Source: Chloroflexota bacterium (GTDB taxonomy: Bacteria; Chloroflexota; Anaerolineae; Aggregatilineales; Aggregatilineaceae). From it: a DNA stretch of 55,885 bases. The notes below the pieces were generated by a model. It made no database searches. It had not been told where the DNA came from and saw nothing but the letters and a program-made list of their open reading frames with translations. Location: contig JAAYCM010000139.1 of NCBI GenBank assembly GCA_012729765.1, positions 1 through 55,885 on the forward strand, written 5' to 3'. Both the position numbers and the translations under genes were made by a program. Of this stretch, positions 44,922-52,816 are shown one piece after another (position 1 is the stretch's first letter; each line of letters opens with the position of its first letter).

Positions 44922-45602
44922 TTAACCCTCGAAGCGGTAGCCCACGCCGCGCACCGTCACGATCCGGGTCGGGTTCGAGGGGTCCTGCTCGATCTTTTCG
45001 CGCAGCCAGCGGACATGCACATCAACCGTCTTGGTCTGCCCGCTGTAATCGTAGCCCCACACGCGCTCCAGCAGCAGATCGCGTGAGAGCACCGCGCCCC
45101 GATTGCGCATCAGGGTTGCCAGCAGGTCGAATTCCTTGTGCGTCATGCGCAGCTCTTCACCGCCGCGCGTGGCCCGTCGCGCGATCAGGTCCAGCGTGAG
45201 ATCGCCCGACTCCAGGCGGTCTACAACGGTATGCGCGCTGCTGGGTTTGCGGCGCAGGATCGCCCGCACGCGGGCCAGAAACTCGCCCAGGCTGAACGGT
45301 TTGACGATGTAGTCATCCGCGCCGATCTCCAGCCCCACGATCCGATCAACCTCACTGCCGCGCGCCGTCAGCATGATGATCGGAACGTCGGACTCGTTGC
45401 GGACGATCCGGCAGACCGAGAGGCCGTCCAGGCTGGGCAGCATCACGTCCAGCACGATCAGATCGGGGTCCTCTTCGCGTGCCAGGGAGAGCGCATCGGC
45501 CCCGTCCCCGGTCTGAACGACGGTGTAGTCCTCTTTCTGAAGGTTATAGGCCAGCGTCGTGCGCAGCGTATCGTCGTCTTCTACCAGCAGGATTTTCTTC
45601 AT
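44922..45602 (-). CDS. phoB: Response regulator, PhoB-like (OmpR family)
   Basis: This 226-residue protein consists of a receiver domain (acidic residues in LVEDDDT, Asp52 in LIVLDVMLPSLDG, Thr in IIMLTARG, Lys in DDYIVKPFS) and a C-terminal winged helix (RDLLLERVWGYDYSGQTKTV, then VRWLREKIEQDP, VRGVGYRF). Operon order phoB-phoR-pstSCAB makes phosphate control the natural assignment. Three TTTAAA boxes upstream suggest autoregulation. Confidence 0.92.
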   Translation of the reverse strand: MKKILLVEDDDTLRTTLAYNLQKEDYTVVQTGDGADALSLAREEDPDLIVLDVMLPSLDGLSVCRIVRNESDVPIIMLTARGSEVDRIVGLEIGADDYIVKPFSLGEFLARVRAILRRKPSSAHTVVDRLESGDLTLDLIARRATRGGEELRMTHKEFDLLATLMRNRGAVLSRDLLLERVWGYDYSGQTKTVDVHVRWLREKIEQDPSNPTRIVTVRGVGYRFEG

Positions 45603-45660
45603 AACAGCCTTTGCCTTTGACTGAAACGCGCCGCTTTTATCTTAACGTGTTTTGCCGTTT

Positions 45661-45693
45661 TTTAAACGGTATTTCGCTTTAAACTTCTTTAAA
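45661..45693 (-). promoter_or_regulatory. Possible PhoB site upstream of phoB
   Basis: TTTAAA occurs at 45661-45666, 45678-45683 and 45688-45693 (17 and 10 bp steps), about 60-90 bp before the phoB ATG. The first lies in a small palindrome CCGTTT-TTT-AAACGG (45655-45669). The shared hexamer with the pstS upstream region supports a common regulator, presumably PhoB. Confidence 0.4.
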
Positions 45694-45720
45694 GCGTGCG
45701 CGGGGTGAGCAGGTAGAGGG

Positions 45721-45748
45721 AGTGGGCCGGTGCAACCCGGCCCCACTG
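45721..45748 (-). terminator. Hairpin downstream of the ABC-2 exporter operon
   Basis: AGTGGGCCGG and its near-complement CCGGCCCCACT form a GC-rich stem with one bulge around a short loop, 26 bp beyond the permease stop. No T-run follows on the minus strand, so strength is uncertain. Confidence 0.4.
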
Positions 45749-45773
45749 GAGAAGCGTTTTGAACGGCATGGGC

Positions 45774-46934
45774 TTATGCTTGCCGCCGCAGGTGCTTGCG
45801 CCGGAACAGCCACACACCGCCCGCGAAGTAGAGCACCGACAGCAGCAGCACCGCCGTTAACTCGTAGGCGATCTCGCCCAGCCCGGCCCCCAGTGTCAGC
45901 ACCTTGTTGAGCGCGACGACCGCGTGAGTCGGGGGCAGGATGTCGTACAGGCCGACGGTATGCGCACCCAGGTTAAAGAGCGGCACGCGCGGGATGGGGA
46001 AGATCGAGCCGGAGAAGAACATCAGCAGCATCAGCGGGAAGTTGGCGATGATCGAGGCCTGGGTAGCCGAGCGCGAAAAACAGGCGACCAGCAGCCCGAT
46101 GCCCACCGTCGACAGGCTGGTTACGGCGCTGACCAATATCGCTACCCAGAGCGGCCCCTGGCTCTCGAATCCCAGCGCGACCGCCGTGCCAAACGCCAGC
46201 AGCACGGCCACCATGCCGATCAAAACCTGGGTGATGCTGATCCCGGCCAGCAGATCGAACGCGGTCATCCGGGTAAGCTGCAGGCGGCGCAGCGTGCCAT
46301 GCTCGATCTCGCGGGTCACGCTCATCGCGCACGGGAAAAGCAGCATGATGACTGCAAAGACCAGCAGCCCCGGCACATATACCTCAAACTCGGTGCGCGC
46401 GCCGGAATCGCCCAACGCCTCTTCGACCACGCGCACCGGCTCCGGCTCGCCGCGCGCGGCCTGAAGATAGCCTTCGAGGGCGGCATCCACCAGCAGCGAG
46501 GCGACCGCGTAATATGGGTTCGTGAGATCGCCCACCACAATCAGCGCCTCACCGGAAGCCTGGTCTGCCAGGACGGTCTGCGAGAAGTCGGGCGGGATGA
46601 TCAGCAGCATCTCGGCATCCCGGTCGGTAAGCCGCTGTTCGGCCTCGGCCCGATCGGCGGTCTGCTCCACGCGCAGCATCGGCTCGCCGCTGGCATAGCG
46701 GATGCCGTCGAGCGCAACCAGCACATCCGCGCCGCTGTTGTGCAGCGTGCCATCCGCCAGCCGTGCGCCGCGATCCTGGTTCATCGCCAGCACGGCATAG
46801 GTGGTCGATCCGCCGCCGAAGAACAGCCAGTAGAGGAACACAAAGAACGGTGCGAGCGTCAGCAGCAGGATCAGCACCCACAGATCGCGGCGCTGCTCAC
46901 GCAGACTCTTGACCAGCACGCTCCAGGTTTTCAT
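45774..46934 (-). CDS. ABC-2 type exporter permease
   Basis: This 386-residue protein has the ABC-2 (YhfD/NatB/DrrB-like) layout: one N-terminal helix (LWVLILLLTLAPFFVFLYWL), a ~170-residue extracytoplasmic loop and five C-terminal helices (from LLVFAVIMLLFPCAMSVTRE on). The SVTREIEHGTLRRLQLTRM coupling segment near residues 205-223 is characteristic. It partners the ATPase encoded just upstream, overlapping it by 4 bp. Probably exports a drug, lipid or other hydrophobic compound under control of the TetR regulator in the same operon. Confidence 0.9.
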   Translation of the reverse strand: MKTWSVLVKSLREQRRDLWVLILLLTLAPFFVFLYWLFFGGGSTTYAVLAMNQDRGARLADGTLHNSGADVLVALDGIRYASGEPMLRVEQTADRAEAEQRLTDRDAEMLLIIPPDFSQTVLADQASGEALIVVGDLTNPYYAVASLLVDAALEGYLQAARGEPEPVRVVEEALGDSGARTEFEVYVPGLLVFAVIMLLFPCAMSVTREIEHGTLRRLQLTRMTAFDLLAGISITQVLIGMVAVLLAFGTAVALGFESQGPLWVAILVSAVTSLSTVGIGLLVACFSRSATQASIIANFPLMLLMFFSGSIFPIPRVPLFNLGAHTVGLYDILPPTHAVVALNKVLTLGAGLGEIAYELTAVLLLSVLYFAGGVWLFRRKHLRRQA

Positions 46935-47923
46935 ACTCGTAATCTCCTGCCCGTCAGCGCGATAAACACGTCTTCGAGTGTGCTCTCGCGCAGCCGCACT
47001 TCAGCTACCTGAACCCCGGCTGTTTTCAAGCCATCGAGCACTTTCGGCAGCAGCTCGATCAGGCGGTGCTCGCGCACGATCAGTGTGCCGTTGGGCGCGG
47101 CGGTTTTCGGCGCGATGCTGCGCACAGTGTCCAGGGCGCGCCCCCGGTCGGCGTCGCTGCTGCCCGGCGCGAGATCAATCTCCAGCGCACCGCCTTCCCC
47201 ATAGCACTGCTTGAGCGCCTGGGGGGTATCCAGTGTCAGCAGGCGACCGTGATCGATAATCGCCACACGATCGGCCACGCGCTCAGCCTCATCCATGTTG
47301 TGGGTGGTCAGGATCACGGTTTTGTGGCGCGCCAGCGAGCGGATGTAATCGCGGACCAGCACCCGGCTCTGCGGGTCCAGCCCGGCTTCCGGCTCGTCCA
47401 GCACGATCAGATCAGGATCGTGCACCAGGGCCAGGATCAGGTTCAGCCGCCGCTGCATGCCGCCGGAGAGCGTTCGGGCCAGGGCGTTCCGCCGGTCGCC
47501 AAGCCCCATTTCATCCAGCAACTTTTCGCCGCGCTGCCGGGCCTCGGATGCCCGCAACCCGTACATCTGCCCGATAAAGACAAGCTGTTCCAGGCAGGTT
47601 AAATCGGGCCACAGGACGATGTCCTGCGGGCAGATGCCCACGCGCGCGGCAATGGCGCGCTCGCCGCTGCGCACCGGCTGGCCGTGAATCATGATCTGCC
47701 CGGCGTTGGGCTTGAGCAGCCCGCACATCAGGTTGATTGCGGTCGTTTTTCCGGCGCCGTTTGGCCCCAGAAAGCCGAAGACCTCGCCTTCGTAAACGGT
47801 CAGGCTCAGGTCGTGGACCGCGACCAGAGCGCCGAAGCGTTTGGTCAGGCCGGTGGTTTGGAGCGCAACCGGCAGCGCGGGACGCTCCACACGGCGTAAT
47901 TCGGACGTGGGTGAGGGGATCAT
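46931..47923 (-). CDS. ABC-2 exporter ATP-binding protein
   Basis: This is a 330-residue (from ATG 47923) DrrA/CcmA-like ATPase. Walker A is GPNGAGKTTAINLMCGLL, the signature is LSGGMQRRLNLILAL, Walker B is LIVLDEPEAGLDPQSR, and the switch histidine is in TTHNMDEAE. A ~100-residue C-terminal DrrA-type tail follows. GAGG lies 6 bp before the ATG at 47923. An alternative start is a GTG at 47983 that overlaps the tetR stop (GTGA), which would add 20 residues; the two cannot be separated from sequence alone. Confidence 0.9.
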   Translation of the reverse strand: MIPSPTSELRRVERPALPVALQTTGLTKRFGALVAVHDLSLTVYEGEVFGFLGPNGAGKTTAINLMCGLLKPNAGQIMIHGQPVRSGERAIAARVGICPQDIVLWPDLTCLEQLVFIGQMYGLRASEARQRGEKLLDEMGLGDRRNALARTLSGGMQRRLNLILALVHDPDLIVLDEPEAGLDPQSRVLVRDYIRSLARHKTVILTTHNMDEAERVADRVAIIDHGRLLTLDTPQALKQCYGEGGALEIDLAPGSSDADRGRALDTVRSIAPKTAAPNGTLIVREHRLIELLPKVLDGLKTAGVQVAEVRLRESTLEDVFIALTGRRLRV

Positions 47924-47979
47924 GTCGAACCTCATTTCGTGCACGTGATACGCTGAGGACGAGGCAGCGGGACCGGCGC

Positions 47980-48684
47980 TCACGGAGTCGGGGGGCCGAT
48001 CCCTTGCAGGATAAGCGCGATGAAGGCGTCGAAGCTGCGTTCAGGCGTCACACCATCGCCCGTCACCTGAAAATACGTGTTCAGATAGGGCAGCAGTTGG
48101 CTGTCACCGGCGGCGATGCTCCAGGCGTGGATCAGGCGCGCGGTCGAATCCAGATCGATGTCGGGCCGCACTTCGCCGCGCTCTACAGCCTGAGCCAGCA
48201 GATCGTGTGCCAACTGGCGCATGGTGTCGGCGATGGGGCGCACAACCTGTTCGGATAACTCGGAGTCGCTGTGGTAGGCAGCGCGCGCGAAGAAACGCAG
48301 CAGCTCGGCCTGCGCCTCGCCCCATTCCAGACCGCCGCCGACATAGGCTTGCAGGGCATCGCGCAGCGGCATCGCCAGTAGATAGGGGCGGGCCAGCGCG
48401 AACATATCGGTCATCAGCCGCACGCACAGATCGGAGATGAAGGCCAGCAGCCCGTCGCGGTTTTCGAAGTATTGGTAGAGCGATCCGACCGCGACGCCGG
48501 CACGCTCGGCCACCTGCTTGATGTTGAGCTGGCTCGGCCCGCTGGCGACCGCTTCTTCGAGTGTCGCCTGGATGATGGCGAGTTGGCGGGCTGCATCGAG
48601 CCGGCGGAAGGTGCGCGTGACCAGTCCCGCCTGTTCCATTTGCAGGATATGAGTTTGAAGCTGTTCAGGATCGTAAACCAGCAT
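47980..48684 (-). CDS. TetR/AcrR-family transcriptional regulator
   Basis: This 234-residue regulator has a TetR helix-turn-helix at residues 33-80 (LAIIQATLEEAVASGPSQLN, then QVAERAGVAVGSLYQYFENR) and a C-terminal ligand-binding helical domain. It heads the ABC-2 exporter operon. A perfect 17-bp palindrome over its -10 box indicates negative autoregulation, relieved by a compound that the exporter probably removes. Confidence 0.92.
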   Translation of the reverse strand: MLVYDPEQLQTHILQMEQAGLVTRTFRRLDAARQLAIIQATLEEAVASGPSQLNIKQVAERAGVAVGSLYQYFENRDGLLAFISDLCVRLMTDMFALARPYLLAMPLRDALQAYVGGGLEWGEAQAELLRFFARAAYHSDSELSEQVVRPIADTMRQLAHDLLAQAVERGEVRPDIDLDSTARLIHAWSIAAGDSQLLPYLNTYFQVTGDGVTPERSFDAFIALILQGIGPPTP

Positions 48685-48698
48685 AGTGTGAACCTACC

Positions 48699-48733
48699 GT
48701 TCATATTATATGAACAATCATTTCATTTTGCAA
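48699..48733 (-). promoter_or_regulatory. tetR-exporter promoter with operator palindrome
   Basis: On the minus strand TTGCAA (48728-48733) and consensus TATAAT (48705-48710) are 17 bp apart. The -10 box is the centre of a perfect palindrome, GTTCATAT-T-ATATGAAC (48699-48715), placed 14 bp before the tetR ATG. This fits a TetR-type operator that shuts its own operon. Confidence 0.78.
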
Positions 48734-48877
48734 GTGGCAAAGGTTCGATGTTGCGGCGCAGAGTATGAAAGCGTGACGAACGGCACTTGTGATGCTGGGC
48801 CGCAGGCGTCATGATGAGCATAACGACGGCGCGGCCCGGAGCGCGCTCCCCAGGCCGCACGAGCGAAAGGCCAGATC

Positions 48878-49111
48878 ATGCCCACCGACCGTCCACCCCG
48901 CGCCCGCCTATTGGCGCGCAGCAGTGAATGTCGCTGTGAGAACTGCCCGCCCGACCGTGTCTGCGCGTGGGCGTGCGTGCAGGGGACCAGTTATGCCGAT
49001 ATTGTGATCGGGGCCATGCTGGAAGAAAGCCAGAGTTGGGCACTCCAGCCGCCCACCGAAGCCGCCCAGGATACCGTCCAGCAGGCGTTGTGGGAGACGT
49101 TCAACCGCTAG
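48878..49111 (+). CDS. Small cysteine-rich ORF, hypothetical
   Basis: The 77-residue open frame has five cysteines in its first 35 residues (CRCENC, then CAWAC), followed by an acidic, Gln-rich helix-like half. The cysteine spacing could bind a metal, but it matches no family I recognise. The ribosome-binding site is weak (AAAGG about 10 bases upstream). It fills the gap between tetR and the convergent antiporter gene, where no other gene is plausible. It could be non-coding. Confidence 0.45.
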   Translation: MPTDRPPRARLLARSSECRCENCPPDRVCAWACVQGTSYADIVIGAMLEESQSWALQPPTEAAQDTVQQALWETFNR

Positions 49112-49141
49112 TACGGCTGCCCGTCTCCCACGTGCTGAAGG

Positions 49142-50611
49142 TTAAAGCGGTTGCGGCTCGAAGGCTGCGCGCAGTGTCGCCAGATCGGCCTTGTCGGCCA
49201 GGACCAGTACATTGTCGCCCGGCCTGAGCATCGTCGCTCCGTTCGGGATGATGAATTGCTCGTCGCGGCTGACCAGGACCATCAAACTGGCCTCAGGCAG
49301 GTTCGCCTCGACAATCCGCTTGTTGGCGACGGGCGAGCCTGGCGAGACGGTCAGCTCGACCAGATCGCTGGGGCTGTCGTCGGACGGGATATACTCGAAC
49401 GGGTAGGCGGGCCGGACGGGTGAGGTATCCTCGACACCCAGCCACCGCGCGATGGGGACGATGGTCGTCCCCTGGACCAGCACCGATGTCAGCACGATAA
49501 AGAACACGATGTTGAAGATTGTGTTCGCGTTCTCCAGGCCGGCCAGCAGCGGGAACGTCGCCAGGACGACCGGCGCGGCCCCGCGCAGCCCGACCCACGC
49601 GATCAGCACCTTCTCACGCAGGTTAAATTTGGTCCACGAGAGCGTGATGAAAACCATGATGGGCCGCGCCAGCAGGATCAGGAGCGCCGACAGCAGCAGG
49701 CCCTCAGGCGCGACCTCGATCACCTGCGACGGGAACACCAGCAGCCCCAGCGTCATGAACATGATGATCTGCATCAGCCACGCGATCCCATCATGGAAGC
49801 TCTTGAGGCTGTGGCGGTGTATGAACGCCAGGTTACCGCTGACCAGCCCGGCCAGGTAGACGGCCAGAAACCCGTTGCCACCCAGCACCGTCGTCAGCCC
49901 ATAGGTGAGCATGACGGTCGAAATGGTAATGACCGAATACAGCCCATCATAATCCAGGTTGAGCCGGTTGATAAACGCCACCATCCCGCGTCCGACAAGA
50001 TAGCCCACAATCGCGCCGATCGCCATCTGCTGGATGAACATGGGGATCAGGCCGATAACGGTGGCGTCAGGCTCCTGAATCAGCTCGATCAGGCCGATGG
50101 TCAGGAAGATCGCCATCGGATCGTTGCTGCCCGATTCAAACTCCAGGGCTGGCTTGAGATCGCCTTTCAGCCGTACATTCTTGCCCCGCAGCACGGCGAA
50201 TACAGCCGCCGCATCGGTGGACGACACGATCGCGCCGAGCAGCAGCCCTTCCAAAAAGGTAAAATCCAGCAGGTAGGTTGCGGCGGTGCCCACGACGAGC
50301 GCGGTCATCAGGTCTCCCAGCGTGGCTAGTACCAGTCCGGGGGTGATGATAGGGCGAATCTCGCTAATATCGGTGTCCAACCCACCCGAATAGAGGATAA
50401 ACGCGAAGGCAACGACGGCCAGGAATTGCGCCAGCCAGGGATCATCGAATTCAACGCCCCCAATCCCCTCGGAGCCGGTCAGCATCCCGATCCCCAGGAA
50501 GAGCAGGAGCGCCGGAACCCCCAGCCGCGCTCCGAGCTTGCTTGCCAGCACACTGACCACCAGCAGTGCACCGGCGATAATCAACCACTGTTCAACGGTT
50601 AAAGCAGTCAA
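49142..50611 (-). CDS. Cation/proton antiporter, CPA1 NhaP2/CvrA type
   Basis: This 489-residue protein has about 12-13 helices of the Na_H_Exchanger fold (residues 5-385), with STDAAAVFAVLRG near 130 and ESGSNDPMAIFLTIG near 154, the ion-binding aspartate region of CPA1 exchangers. A cytoplasmic TrkA_C domain follows near 410-489. This combination is found in K+/H+ antiporters such as NhaP2. It starts with TTG at 50611, supported by GAGGAG 8 bp upstream. Monocistronic by context. Confidence 0.88.
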   Translation of the reverse strand: MTALTVEQWLIIAGALLVVSVLASKLGARLGVPALLLFLGIGMLTGSEGIGGVEFDDPWLAQFLAVVAFAFILYSGGLDTDISEIRPIITPGLVLATLGDLMTALVVGTAATYLLDFTFLEGLLLGAIVSSTDAAAVFAVLRGKNVRLKGDLKPALEFESGSNDPMAIFLTIGLIELIQEPDATVIGLIPMFIQQMAIGAIVGYLVGRGMVAFINRLNLDYDGLYSVITISTVMLTYGLTTVLGGNGFLAVYLAGLVSGNLAFIHRHSLKSFHDGIAWLMQIIMFMTLGLLVFPSQVIEVAPEGLLLSALLILLARPIMVFITLSWTKFNLREKVLIAWVGLRGAAPVVLATFPLLAGLENANTIFNIVFFIVLTSVLVQGTTIVPIARWLGVEDTSPVRPAYPFEYIPSDDSPSDLVELTVSPGSPVANKRIVEANLPEASLMVLVSRDEQFIIPNGATMLRPGDNVLVLADKADLATLRAAFEPQPL

Positions 50612-50696
50612 CTAGGGTTCTCCTCACAGGATGGCCTGGAATCACAACAGCCCGTCAGCCGGGCAGATATTCGAGTCTCAATCACGTCCCGGTCCG

Positions 50697-51440
50697 TTAG
50701 TCGGGCAGCGCCAGCCAGCGAAACACGATGCCGTGGGTACGTTCGAGGGTAAGGTTGTCATCTGTGCGATCCGGTCCGACAATTTGTACGGCTGCCAGCC
50801 TCTCAGCGCGCTCCCCCTGACGCGAGTCGGCGGGGCGCAGAGTCACGCTGCCCACTACCGGCTCATCGGGCATTGGCGACTGCGGCAGGCCGAACAGGCG
50901 GCTGTAGCGCGCCCATGCCCCCGGCAGATCGCGCGCCGCGATCTCGATGCCGTGCAGTCCCCGCGCGCCGTTGGGGTGGGTCGTACTGGCCGGATCGCGG
51001 GAAATGCGCCGCTCACGCGGAGTAACGTCCTGAATCAGAAACGGGGCATACCAGCCATTGAGCAGCGTCATGCGCCACTGCACGCTGACACCATCACTGC
51101 GTTGGCGCTCACCCGACACAATCCCGTCCACACGCCAGCCATGAGCCGGGAGCCGCGCCGCGTCCGCGTCGAGATCATCCGAGCGCAGCGCGAATCCAAC
51201 CAGCCCCTCACCCCCTGCCAGAATTTCGCTGTAGTCCGCCACGCCAGGGACAGGCGCCTCGCCGGTTGGTGCCATCAGTTCCAGATACGTCTCGTCGGCG
51301 AAGGTGATCAGCGCGTTATGCGTGGCCCGGCTGGCGTGCATACCACCCGGCACGACCGTAAAGCCGAGGGCGCGATAGTCCTGTGTGGCAGCATCCAGAT
51401 CGTGGACGCCAATGATGATGTGGTCTAGTTGTAGGGGCAT
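50697..51440 (-). CDS. VOC-family (glyoxalase-like) protein
   Basis: This 247-residue protein is made of two related halves. It begins LQLDHIIIGVHDLDAATQDY, followed by RALGFTVVPGG, the Glyoxalase_3-like VOC opening; the second half has HGIEIAARDLPGAWARYSRL. VOC proteins include lyases, dioxygenases and resistance proteins, so function is open. I chose the ATG at 51440; a GTG four codons upstream is possible, and neither has a clear ribosome-binding site. Confidence 0.82.
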   Translation of the reverse strand: MPLQLDHIIIGVHDLDAATQDYRALGFTVVPGGMHASRATHNALITFADETYLELMAPTGEAPVPGVADYSEILAGGEGLVGFALRSDDLDADAARLPAHGWRVDGIVSGERQRSDGVSVQWRMTLLNGWYAPFLIQDVTPRERRISRDPASTTHPNGARGLHGIEIAARDLPGAWARYSRLFGLPQSPMPDEPVVGSVTLRPADSRQGERAERLAAVQIVGPDRTDDNLTLERTHGIVFRWLALPD

Positions 51441-51643
51441 GGCTGTCGGCACAGTGTATCAAGCAGGTGGTTGCATTATAACAATTCCCGCACGCTCGCG
51501 CCCTATCAAATTTGGGGTATGGGACGGCGCCAAAGCCCGCCTGCTTTTCAACGCTGAAAACTACCCTCTTGATTTATATTGATATTAGATATACATTTTT
51601 TAAGTATCCCCAACGATAATGAAAACACAAGGAGATCCAAAGT

Positions 51644-52630
51644 ATGGCTCGTATGCGCTTGCTGATTGTGGTGGCGTTGGTTGCTGTATTGGTTGTTCCT
51701 TTGGTCGCGCTGGCGCAGGATGGCGAAGGCGAACCGCAGACCTACACGTCGCCCGACAGCTTCCTGACCCTGTCGTTCCCGGCTGAGTGGGTCGCACAGG
51801 AGAATGAGTTCCTCTATGGGGCGGTGCTCGCCAATTCTCAGGAAGTTTTCGACACCATGGAAGCGGCCACCGAGGAAGAAATGGTGGCTGTTCCGAGTGG
51901 CGGTGTGATTGTCGATATCACCCTGGCGTCGGTGGATACCTTCCAGTCGTTTGGGATGGAAGTGGAAGCCGGAATGTCTGTGGAAGAGGTGCTCGATACC
52001 TTCCTGACTTTCATCAGCACGCCGCCCGAAGATATGATGGGCGGGGCCGAAGGTGAAGATATGGGTGAGGGCGAGATGGCGGCCACCGAAGAAGCCGGTA
52101 TGGATATGGGCGAGGGCGAGATGGCAGCCACCGAAGAGGCCGGTATGGATATGGGTATGGAAGCGCCGGTCGTGGGCGAAATCCAGACGGTCGAGTTTGA
52201 GGATGGGCGCGTGGCGGCCTGGGCTCCGGTCGAGTATCCTAACGCCTCGTCGGATGCCTATCTGGTCTTCGAAGTCGGCGACGGTATCTACTCTGTCGTG
52301 AATGTTTACGCCGCACCCGGCGAGCTGACCCAGGACCTGATCGACACCACCATCCAGGTTGCCCAGTCGATCCAGTTCACCGGCACGGCGGACGATCTGG
52401 CGCTGCCTGAGCCTGAAGTCGAGGAGAGCGAGGTTGATCCCACCACGCTCGATGGAGATGCCCTGGTGAACGAGCGCTGCACCGTCTGCCACACGCGCGA
52501 GCGCATCGACGCGCAGGATAAGGACGAGGCCGGCTGGACCGCCACCGTAGATCGCATGATCAGCTACGGGGCCGATCTCGACAGCGCCGAGCGCCAGGCT
52601 GTGATCGATTACCTGGTCGCAACCCACTAA
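51644..52630 (+). CDS. Secreted c-type cytochrome-like protein with Met/Glu-rich repeats
   Basis: This 328-residue protein has a signal peptide (LLIVVALVAVLVVPLVALA, cleaved near residue 24). An N-terminal domain of ~110 residues (YTSPDSFLTLSFPAEWV start) and an acidic Met-rich repeat region (about 135-170) precede a second part of the domain. A short C-terminal cytochrome c domain has the heme site CTVCH at 279-283 and a possible axial Met305 (DRMISYG). AAGGAGAT precedes the ATG. The extracellular heme suggests electron transfer. The Met-rich repeats could bind Cu or act as a linker. No partner oxidase lies nearby. Confidence 0.82.
   Translation: MARMRLLIVVALVAVLVVPLVALAQDGEGEPQTYTSPDSFLTLSFPAEWVAQENEFLYGAVLANSQEVFDTMEAATEEEMVAVPSGGVIVDITLASVDTFQSFGMEVEAGMSVEEVLDTFLTFISTPPEDMMGGAEGEDMGEGEMAATEEAGMDMGEGEMAATEEAGMDMGMEAPVVGEIQTVEFEDGRVAAWAPVEYPNASSDAYLVFEVGDGIYSVVNVYAAPGELTQDLIDTTIQVAQSIQFTGTADDLALPEPEVEESEVDPTTLDGDALVNERCTVCHTRERIDAQDKDEAGWTATVDRMISYGADLDSAERQAVIDYLVATH
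52058..52147 (+). repeat. Two 45-bp in-frame tandem repeats
   Basis: Two copies, 52058-52102 and 52103-52147, differ at only three positions. They encode DMGEGEMAATEEAGM twice, followed by a partial third DMGM. Near-identity suggests recent duplication and possible length variation. Confidence 0.9.
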
Positions 52631-52656
52631 GCCACACTGAATCTGCTGGTTTGTCC

Positions 52657-52700
52657 GCCTCGCCTGGCGCTGAACAGCGTGCCGGGCGAGGCTTTTGTTT
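52657..52700 (+). terminator. Terminator of the cytochrome-like gene
   Basis: GCCTCGCC (52657-52664) pairs with GGCGAGGC (52685-52692); the loop contains a further CGCT/AGCG pairing. TTTTGTTTG follows. It separates this gene from the FGGY kinase. Confidence 0.88.
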
Positions 52701-52816
52701 GCCCGGCTCCCGTGCGCGCCGGTTCCTGCTCTGCGCAACGATTCGCGCCAGGTGTGTTATCCTTCATGATGGCCGCACCCGGCGGAGTGGCGCGGCGCGC
52801 AATCGGGAAAACAAGG

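Noticed and set aside
52058..52147. CRISPR-like repeat
   Set aside because: The repeats are directly adjacent, in frame and without spacers, so they are a coding tandem duplication.
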